Assembly: GCA_018895765.1 (NCBI GenBank) | Contig: JAHINX010000063.1 | Coordinates: forward strand, 1 to 25,092 | Reading direction: 5' to 3' | DNA length: 25,092 nt | Origin: Patescibacteria group bacterium | GTDB lineage: Bacteria > Patescibacteriota > Patescibacteriia > GCA-002772895 | Shown here: piece after piece, positions 21,008 through 25,092 of the stretch | How the letters are laid out: each line of letters starts with the position of its first letter | Numbering within the stretch: the stretch's first letter is position 1 | Notes under the pieces: generated by a model | Seen by the model: only the letters and a program-made list of their open reading frames with translations | What the model was told of the DNA's origin: nothing | Database searches by the model: none | Made by a program: the position numbers and the translations under genes

Positions 21008-22240
21008 ATGAAGGGAAAAATCACTTTTATTATTATTGCCACGCTTTTGCTTTCCGCTTGTGGCGGAAATGAACTTCTAGGTAATAGCAAGTCCGCTCTT
21101 GCCAGCTCGCAAAACCGTTACATCGTAACCTTTGAAGCAGGCGAACCAGTAAGTCAGGCCACAGTGAAAAATAATGGCGGGCAGGTTCTGCGCGAACTTC
21201 CGCTTGTAAACGGACTTTCAGTTCTGCTCCCGCAACAAGCGGCGGTACACCGCATAAAAGCCCTAAAAGGCATAAAATCAGTGGAAGTTGACATACTTGT
21301 TCATGCGACAAAACCGCCAACAGGATGCATACCTTGGCCAGAATGCAAAGATGACGACGTAACAGACCCCACTCCTGACCCGGAACCGGACCCAACACAA
21401 GAGATGCCTTGGGGAGTTCTGCGAATTGGCGCAAATCTTGCTTGGCAAACTGCAAAAGGCGCCGGAGTAAAAGTTGCCGTGCTTGATACAGGCATTTATG
21501 CCGGTCATCCGGACCTGATTGTAGCCGGCGGAGTCAACTTTGTTTCCAAAAATCCTGTAAAACCGGCAAACCCAAACCAATGGTCTGACGATAACGGGCA
21601 CGGAACGCATGTTGCCGGTATTATCGCCGCGCTTGATAACACGCTTGGCGTAGTCGGCGTCGCACCGGAAGCAAAGCTCTTTGCCGTTAAAGTTTTGGAC
21701 AAAAACGGCTCCGGATATGTGAGCGATATTATTTCCGGACTAGAGTGGGCAATGGCAAATGGAATGCAAGTTGTGAATATGAGTTTGGGAACAAATAGCG
21801 ATGTCCCGTCTTTGCATATGGCAGTTGATGCCGCCGCAAATGCAGGCCTCATCCTGGTTGCAGCTGCGGGAAATGACGGCGATGGCAATCCACTCACAAA
21901 CGAGGTTGACTATCCCGGAAAATACGCTTCTGTTATAGCAGTTGGCGCAACCGATTCTTCTGACGTAACTCCATACTGGAGTTCTGAAGGATCGGAAGTA
22001 GAACTTTTCGCACCGGGCGTTGCGATTTACTCAACATGGAATGATGGTAGCTATAACACCATGGATGGGACTTCAATGGCAACTCCGCATGTTGCAGGAA
22101 GCGTTGCCCTTCTTCTTAGCGCGGGAATAAGTAATCCCAGAGCGCTTCTGATGCAATTGGCGGAAGATCTCGGCCCTCTCGGCTTTGATGATTCTTATGG
22201 ATATGGATTAGTGAATCCTGACGGGGCACTAGGATTATAA
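21008..22240 (+). CDS. Secreted subtilisin-like serine protease, predicted lipoprotein
   Basis: A 410-residue exported protease of family S8. The ATG at 21008 follows AGGAGG at 7 nt. Residues 1-17 are a signal peptide ending in the lipobox LSAC (Cys18), so it should be lipid-anchored outside the membrane. Residues about 37-100 (RYIVTFEAGEPVSQATVK...KGIKSVEVD) look like an I9 propeptide. After a Cys-containing, Pro/Asp-rich linker (CIPWPEC, DPTPDPEPDPT) comes the catalytic domain with Asp160 (VLDTGI), His198 (NGHGTHVAG), oxyanion Asn289 (AAAGND) and Ser356 (GTSMATPH). All are present. Its coding DNA is visibly richer in G+C than the ribosomal region. Single-gene unit. Confidence 0.95.
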   Translation: MKGKITFIIIATLLLSACGGNELLGNSKSALASSQNRYIVTFEAGEPVSQATVKNNGGQVLRELPLVNGLSVLLPQQAAVHRIKALKGIKSVEVDILVHATKPPTGCIPWPECKDDDVTDPTPDPEPDPTQEMPWGVLRIGANLAWQTAKGAGVKVAVLDTGIYAGHPDLIVAGGVNFVSKNPVKPANPNQWSDDNGHGTHVAGIIAALDNTLGVVGVAPEAKLFAVKVLDKNGSGYVSDIISGLEWAMANGMQVVNMSLGTNSDVPSLHMAVDAAANAGLILVAAAGNDGDGNPLTNEVDYPGKYASVIAVGATDSSDVTPYWSSEGSEVELFAPGVAIYSTWNDGSYNTMDGTSMATPHVAGSVALLLSAGISNPRALLMQLAEDLGPLGFDDSYGYGLVNPDGALGL

Positions 22241-22256
22241 AATTAAATTAGATACT

Positions 22257-22287
22257 AAAAAACCCTCGGTTCGCTCGGGGGTTTTAA
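22257..22287 (+). terminator. Terminator after the subtilisin-like gene
   Basis: AAAACCCTCGG and a CCGAGGGTTTT-like arm (CTCGGGGGTTTT) form a GC stem ending in T run, 17 nt after the stop. Confidence 0.8.
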
Positions 22288-22538
22288 AATTTCGGCAAAT
22301 TATATGAATGCCAATTAATGGCATAAAAAATAAAAAACAAAACCACTGCAAATAATAATTTTTCTTAAAGAGTTTGAGATATGATAATTCTCAAAAAGCT
22401 TTTTCGGTCGCTTGCTTGACATCGTTACCTACTAAACTAGTATTACAAAATTTTTATAGGGGTGTCAAAATATTGACCTGCAAATAAAAATTTGGTTTAC
22501 TATATATTATGTACTAAATATTTAATAAAAAAAAATAT
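22288..22538. other. Intergenic region before the YbaB gene
   Basis: No gene seen. Contains a small hairpin ATGCCA-ATTAA-TGGCAT (about 22305-22321), a second TTTGAGA/TCTCAAA hairpin (about 22373-22395), and two promoter candidates listed separately. Confidence 0.6.
22416..22443 (+). promoter_or_regulatory. Promoter candidate upstream of the YbaB gene
   Basis: TTGACA (22416-22421), 16 nt, TAGTAT (22438-22443). A second candidate, TTGACC at 22473-22478 with TTACTA/TACTAT about 18-19 nt on, is closer to the gene. Confidence 0.5.
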
Positions 22539-22838
22539 ATGTTCGATAAACTCAAAGGGCTAAAAAATATGCAGGAGCAGGCAAAAAAGATGCAATCCGA
22601 ACTTTCTTCGCAAAGAACAACCACAAGCGAAGGCGGAGTCGTACTCACATTAGACGGTAATATGGAACTTTTTGACATTCGTATAAACGAGTCATTGCTT
22701 ACTCCGGAAAAAAAGAATAATCTGGAAACACTTATAAAAATCGCCCATAGAAAAGCCACAAAACAAGCGCAAAAACAAATGGCGAAAAAAATGCGCGAAT
22801 CAGGCGGACTTGGAAATTTGGGAATTCCTGGGATTTAA
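22539..22838 (+). CDS. YbaB/EbfC family nucleoid-associated protein
   Basis: A small DNA-binding protein that coats or bends DNA as a dimer. The 99-residue product begins MFDKLKGLKNMQEQAKKMQS, has the TxxSEGGVVLTLDGN-type centre (TTTSEGGVVLTLDG) and ends GGLGNLGIPGI. Length and start are typical. It usually neighbours dnaX and recR, but here it stands alone between two terminators. No SD is seen, only an A-rich leader. Confidence 0.9.
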   Translation: MFDKLKGLKNMQEQAKKMQSELSSQRTTTSEGGVVLTLDGNMELFDIRINESLLTPEKKNNLETLIKIAHRKATKQAQKQMAKKMRESGGLGNLGIPGI

Positions 22839-22840
22839 AA

Positions 22841-22866
22841 AAATACTCTGCAACAACAGAGTATTT
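22841..22866. terminator. Bidirectional terminator between the YbaB gene and the cysteine-peptidase-like gene
   Basis: AAATACTCTG (22841-22850), CAACAA loop, CAGAGTATTT (22857-22866), with A and T runs at the ends. It lies directly between two convergent genes. Confidence 0.9.
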
Positions 22867-23427
22867 TCAATTCTTCTCCAATTTTTTATGCCAATAAATA
22901 GCAATAATTTTTCTTTTCTTTTGTGAACCTGAATATGCCTGCCAAGGATGAGCAGTCGGTGCCCGCCTAAAAGAACTTGTGCTGATTGCCCAGCCTCCTC
23001 CGATATAAAACCCGATATGGCCATGCCATTCTCCAGAGTGTCTAAAATACATTTTTTCCCAAACAATCACCGCGCCTTTACGTGGTTTTAAAATTTTCTC
23101 CCAACCGCATTCTTCCATCTCTTCCACTAAACCATCCACCGATGTCCGCCACTCTTTTATTAAATCAAAATGGCGCAAAATAGTGCTTACAAAGTATGCG
23201 CAAGATAAATTTCCATTCTGCAAGGCATCTATACTTCTTCCTTTAATTATATAAAATAAGTTCTTAAATATCTTACTCCCAACGCTATTTTTTATTGCCT
23301 TAATATATGAAGAAAAAATTTCTAATTTATAAAGGAGCGTGTCTTCTGTCGCCATTTCTCTCCTCCTTTCTGCGTTAGCAAAAAACGGTAAACAAAAAAT
23401 AAATAGCGCGAGTGACAACTTCTTCAT
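22867..23427 (-). CDS. Secreted NlpC/P60-like (cysteine peptidase-like) protein
   Basis: Probably a cell-wall or surface hydrolase. From the ATG at 23427 it is 186 residues, with GGAGG 5 nt upstream. Residues 1-19 (MKKLSLALFIFCLPFFANA) form a signal peptide. Cys76 in GNLSCAYFVS and His137 in WHGHIGFYIGGG follow the order of the NlpC/P60 and CHAP catalytic pair, with a KPRKGAVIVW strand before the histidine. A second ATG at 23355 (MATEDTLLYK) has an even better SD (AAGGAGG) and would give a form without signal peptide. Family placement is by motif and fold order only. Confidence 0.6.
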   Translation of the reverse strand: MKKLSLALFIFCLPFFANAERRREMATEDTLLYKLEIFSSYIKAIKNSVGSKIFKNLFYIIKGRSIDALQNGNLSCAYFVSTILRHFDLIKEWRTSVDGLVEEMEECGWEKILKPRKGAVIVWEKMYFRHSGEWHGHIGFYIGGGWAISTSSFRRAPTAHPWQAYSGSQKKRKIIAIYWHKKLEKN

Positions 23428-23483
23428 TCCGTCCTCCATTCATAATTAATAGCATGAAAATAAATAATAGTCAATGTTTATGG

Positions 23484-23489
23484 TATAAT
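23484..23489 (+). promoter_or_regulatory. Extended -10 promoter giving a probably leaderless tspO mRNA
   Basis: TATGG directly before a perfect TATAAT. The ATG at 23497 begins 7 nt after the -10, where transcription should start. No good -35 at the right distance. The same TATGGTATAAT occurs at 24882-24892. Confidence 0.65.
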
Positions 23490-23496
23490 ACATATT

Positions 23497-23970
23497 ATGC
23501 GCCTCAAACTAAATTATATAATAATACCTCTCTTCACCATAGCTCTTGCTTATTTTGGCGGACAAATTACCAGTACGGGAATGGAATGGTACAAAACAAT
23601 AAATCTTCCTGCCTTTACTCCGCCGGGTTATATAATCGGCGCTGTTTGGACTTTTATTTTTCTTTGCGCCACTATCTCTGCCATCATCATCTGGAATAAA
23701 CTAGAAAAAAATAACTCCCGCTTCATTTTTATAATAATATTTTTTATCATAAACGGCGGATTGAACTTTTTATGGAGTTATATTTTCTTTGGCCAGCATC
23801 TTTTTTACCCCGCTATAATCGAAGCTGCTATTCTAGGATTTTCCGTTTTAGTTATTATTGCCTCTACCTGGAGCGTCTCGCGCCTAGCCTCTATTCTGCT
23901 TTTTCCTTATTTCGTGTGGGTTACGTTTGCGACATACCTCACTTATAGCATTTGGCTATTAAATAAATAG
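23497..23970 (+). CDS. tspO: TspO/MBR family membrane protein
   Basis: TspO proteins are five-helix membrane proteins that bind porphyrins and sterol-like ligands. The 157-residue product shows five hydrophobic segments and the family's Trp/Pro-rich signature WYKTINLPAFTPPGYIIGAV followed by WTFIF, then NFLWSYIFFGQH and PYFVWVTFATYLTYSIWLLN. Length is typical. No SD, and the mRNA is probably leaderless (see 23484-23489). A terminator follows. The role in an organism with a reduced genome is unclear. Confidence 0.92.
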   Translation: MRLKLNYIIIPLFTIALAYFGGQITSTGMEWYKTINLPAFTPPGYIIGAVWTFIFLCATISAIIIWNKLEKNNSRFIFIIIFFIINGGLNFLWSYIFFGQHLFYPAIIEAAILGFSVLVIIASTWSVSRLASILLFPYFVWVTFATYLTYSIWLLNK

Positions 23971-23980
23971 CTTCAACAAA

Positions 23981-24008
23981 ATACCAAGCATTACCCTTGG
24001 TATTTTTT
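23981..24008 (+). terminator. Terminator after tspO
   Basis: ATACCAAG (23981-23988) pairs with CTTGGTAT (23996-24003), followed by five T. Confidence 0.85.
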
Positions 24009-24013
24009 ATATC

Positions 24014-24042
24014 TTGCAAAAAAGACAAATCTGTGCTAAAAT
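24014..24042 (+). promoter_or_regulatory. Promoter of the tRNA cluster
   Basis: TTGCAA (24014-24019), 17 nt, TAAAAT (24037-24042) with TGC before the -10. Expected start near 24049, 7 nt before the outer tRNA. Confidence 0.7.
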
Positions 24043-24092
24043 ACTATATAAATATGCTCGCATAGCTCAGTTGGTTAGAGCACAGACCTTAT

Positions 24093-24243
24093 AATTACCA
24101 GTGGCGAATAAAATTTAAATATATGCGCGCGTGTAGCTCAGTTGGTTAGAGCACAGACCTTATAAGTCTGGGGTCGATGGTTCAAGTCCATCCACGCGCA
24201 TATATTTAAATTTTTGAGCCACGACGTAATTTTACGAATGTTT
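24093..24243 (+). other. Intervening sequence in tRNA-Ile, folding as a long helix capped by the inner tRNA
   Basis: Flanks of the inner tRNA pair in order: AATTAC 24093-24098 with GTAATT 24226-24231; GTGGC 24101-24105 with GCCAC 24218-24222; 15 bp of 24110-24124 with 24200-24214; then the inner acceptor stem (7 bp). Only a GC bulge (24125-24126) and small internal loops interrupt. A group I core is not visible and the 3' end is not G. Bounds could shift by 2 nt. Confidence 0.75.
24127..24200 (+). tRNA. tRNA-Ile(UAU), inner gene nested in the outer tRNA
   Basis: Acceptor GCGCGTG/CACGCGC (7/7), D arm, anticodon stem CAGAC/GTCTG, loop CTTATAA (anticodon UAU), T arm GATGG TTCAAGT CCATC, discriminator A at 24200. 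No CCA is encoded, unlike the outer gene, so it would depend on the CCA-adding enzyme (cca lies at 19328-20854). Its body is identical to the outer tRNA except the acceptor stem and one T-loop base, pointing to a duplication. Confidence 0.9.
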
Positions 24244-24284
24244 AAGTCTGGGGTCGATGGTTCAAATCCATCTGCGAGCACCAA

Positions 24285-24361
24285 GGACGCATAGCTCAGT
24301 TGGTTAGAGCGTTACATTGACATTGTAAAGGTCCGTGGTTCGAATCCACGTGCGTCCACCA
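24285..24361 (+). tRNA. tRNA-Val(GAC)
   Basis: Acceptor GGACGCA/TGCGTCC, D arm, anticodon stem TTACA/TGTAA with loop TTGACAT (anticodon GAC), T arm CGTGG TTCGAAT CCACG, discriminator A and encoded CCA. It starts 1 nt after the CCA of the outer tRNA-Ile, so both come from one precursor. Confidence 0.95.
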
Positions 24362-24396
24362 AAAAATCTCCCTGTAAATTCAGCGGGGATTTTTTG
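24362..24396 (+). terminator. Terminator of the tRNA cluster
   Basis: AAAAATC-CCC with one bulge pairs with GGGGATTTTT around CTG-TAAATT-CAG, ending in a T run. Confidence 0.8.
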
Positions 24397-24422
24397 ATTT
24401 ATTTATTTATAATTACTATACT
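24394..24422 (+). promoter_or_regulatory. Promoter for the glutaredoxin gene
   Basis: TTGATT (24394-24399), 17 nt, TATACT (24417-24422). The -35 overlaps the tRNA terminator's tail. Leader about 31 nt without an SD. Confidence 0.6.
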
Positions 24423-24459
24423 TAAAGAAAGGCGTACTTAAATATTAAAAACCAACCTT

Positions 24460-24705
24460 ATGAAAATAACAATTTATTCAACTACTACTTGTCCATATTG
24501 CCATATGCTAAAAGAATGGCTTAATGAAAAAAATATAGAATATAAAAATATAATGGTCGACGAGGACCAAAAAGGGGCAGAAGAAATGGTAAAAAAATCC
24601 GGACAGATGGGGGTGCCTGTTACAATAATAGAAAAAGGTGGAAAAGAAAACATCGTAATTGGATTTGACAAAGAAAAATTATCTGAATTACTTGACATAA
24701 AATAA
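24460..24705 (+). CDS. Glutaredoxin-like thiol-disulfide oxidoreductase
   Basis: A small cytoplasmic thioredoxin-fold redox protein. The 81-residue product has the CPYC active site at residues 11-14 (STTTCPYCHMLKEWLNEKNI), the cis-proline motif GVPVTI near residue 53, and IVIGFDKEKLSELL at the C-terminus, the order found in glutaredoxin/NrdH-type proteins. Single-gene unit with promoter and terminator. Confidence 0.9.
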   Translation: MKITIYSTTTCPYCHMLKEWLNEKNIEYKNIMVDEDQKGAEEMVKKSGQMGVPVTIIEKGGKENIVIGFDKEKLSELLDIK

Positions 24706-24712
24706 TGATTTT

Positions 24713-24742
24713 AAAACCGCTTGCTAAAAAAGCGGTTTTTTT
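24713..24742 (+). terminator. Terminator after the glutaredoxin gene
   Basis: AAAACCGCTT (24713-24722) pairs with AAGCGGTTTT (24730-24739), followed by T run. Confidence 0.9.
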
Positions 24743-24880
24743 AATTTTCATTTTTCATTTATCATTTTTCATTGAAGTATCATTTTCCAATTTTCATTTG
24801 TATTTTAATTGATAATTAAAAATTGACAATCGATAACTTGTTTCTTGTTTTCTTGCTTTCTTGTTTTTTTGTTTTCTTGA
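24743..24880. repeat. Heptamer and octamer arrays upstream of the lysine-rich gene
   Basis: 24743-24784 is a run of 7-nt units of form ATTTNTC and derivatives. 24807-24841 is a run of AATTGAN-type units, loosely the inverse. 24841-24880 is a separate run of 8-nt units of form TTTTCTTG. No gene is seen in this stretch. Confidence 0.65.
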
Positions 24881-24886
24881 TTATGG

Positions 24887-24892
24887 TATAAT
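24887..24892 (+). promoter_or_regulatory. Extended -10 promoter for the lysine-rich gene
   Basis: TATGG directly before TATAAT, the same extended -10 as tspO. The best -35-like TTGTTT is too far (20 nt). Leader about 55 nt, with AAAGGGGGTG as SD 9-10 nt before the ATG. Confidence 0.6.
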
Positions 24893-24953
24893 TAAAATAT
24901 AAAAATAAAAAATAATTTAAAAAATAATTTTTCGAAAGGGGGTGAAAAAAATT

Positions 24954-25092
24954 ATGGCCAAAAAGAAAAAGAAAGTTGCTAAGAAAAAGGCAGCTCCAAA
25001 AAAGAAAAAAGTTATGAAGAAAAAGAAAGTTGCTAAGAAAAAGGCAGCTCCAAAAAAGAAAAAAGTTGCTAAGAAAAAGGCAGCTCCAAAAA
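24954..25092 (+). CDS. Lysine-rich low-complexity repeat protein, N-terminal part (cut by window edge)
   Basis: Forty-six codons are visible, all Lys, Ala, Val, Pro and Met after the start. The repeat unit KKKKVAKKKAAP recurs with nearly identical codons at 24975, 25029 and 25065 (spacing 54 and 36 nt), showing recent in-frame expansion or gene conversion. The composition resembles histone H1-like bacterial DNA-binding tails (AlgP, Hc1-type), so nucleoid binding is the best guess. A strong purine-rich SD precedes the ATG. The true length and C-terminus are outside the window. Confidence 0.8.
   Translation, partial: MAKKKKKVAKKKAAPKKKKVMKKKKVAKKKAAPKKKKVAKKKAAPK

Larger units (their letters stand above)
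24056..24283 (+). tRNA. tRNA-Ile(UAU), outer gene split by a 151-nt insert in the anticodon loop
   Basis: 5' half 24056-24094: acceptor GCTCGCA, D arm GCTCAG...GAGC, anticodon stem CAGAC, loop CTTATAA. 3' half 24246-24283: stem GTCTG, variable GGGTC, T arm GATGG TTCAAAT CCATC, acceptor TGCGAGC, A, CCA. The acceptor arms pair 7/7 and the anticodon stem 5/5, so the halves belong together; joined they make a normal tRNA with loop CTTATAA (anticodon UAU). Exact splice points are ambiguous by two nt (loop A residues). The insert contains a complete second tRNA (24127-24200). Bacteria normally read AUA with lysidine-modified tRNA-Ile(CAU), so a UAU tRNA is itself uncommon. Confidence 0.85.

Noticed and set aside
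22288..22538. Riboswitch or housekeeping ncRNA (tmRNA, RNase P, SRP) in this gap
   Set aside because: Only short hairpins and promoters seen; none of the conserved cores of these RNAs is present.
24093..24243. Group I intron in the tRNA
   Set aside because: Remaining sequence is too short for the catalytic core and the intron end is not G; no P3/P7 pairing seen by eye.
24975..25092. CRISPR-like repeats
   Set aside because: Repeats are contiguous, in frame and Lys/Ala coding, with no unique spacers.

Overview
The window looks like AT-rich bacterial DNA from the Candidate Phyla Radiation (Patescibacteria), probably Parcubacteria-like. This is inferred from gene content and no search was run. 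The str, S10 and spc clusters are fused into one minus-strand run. rpmD (L30) is absent between rpsE and rplO, which is a CPR hallmark. Proteins are compact, and many starts have no Shine-Dalgarno (SD) sequence. The standard code, with TGA as stop, fits all genes.

Minus strand, 15163 down to 1: rpsL, rpsG, fusA, a small acidic ORF, tuf, rpsJ, rplC, rplD, rplW, rplB, rpsS, rplV, rpsC, rplP, rpmC, rpsQ, rplN, rplX (split by a frame break), rplE, rpsN, rpsH, rplF, rplR, rpsE, rplO and the start of secY. Promoters are visible before rpsL and before tuf.

From 15.3 to 20.9 kb the genes are: an M50 membrane protease, a 46-aa ORF, rpmB (L28, plus strand), a probable N-formylglutamate amidohydrolase-like protein, a CMP-kinase-like gene followed by an RluA pseudouridine synthase, a 63-aa plus-strand ORF, and cca (CCA-adding enzyme), which carries an in-frame palindromic repeat. 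From 20.9 to 25.1 kb: a secreted subtilisin-like lipoprotein, a YbaB/EbfC protein, a secreted cysteine-peptidase-like protein, TspO, a tRNA cluster, a glutaredoxin and a lysine-rich repeat protein cut by the window edge.

Two features stand out. (1) At 24056-24283 a complete tRNA-Ile(UAU) gene lies inside the anticodon loop of a second tRNA-Ile(UAU). The outer halves have perfectly complementary acceptor arms, and the 151-nt insert folds into a long helix with the inner tRNA at its tip. (2) At least fifteen sites, mostly intergenic, carry short tandem arrays with a strict or near 7-nt period (sometimes 8-9). Many are paired as inverted arms around a GC-rich mini-palindrome. The unit differs at each site but the layout is the same, and one array has become coding sequence at the C-terminus of L22.
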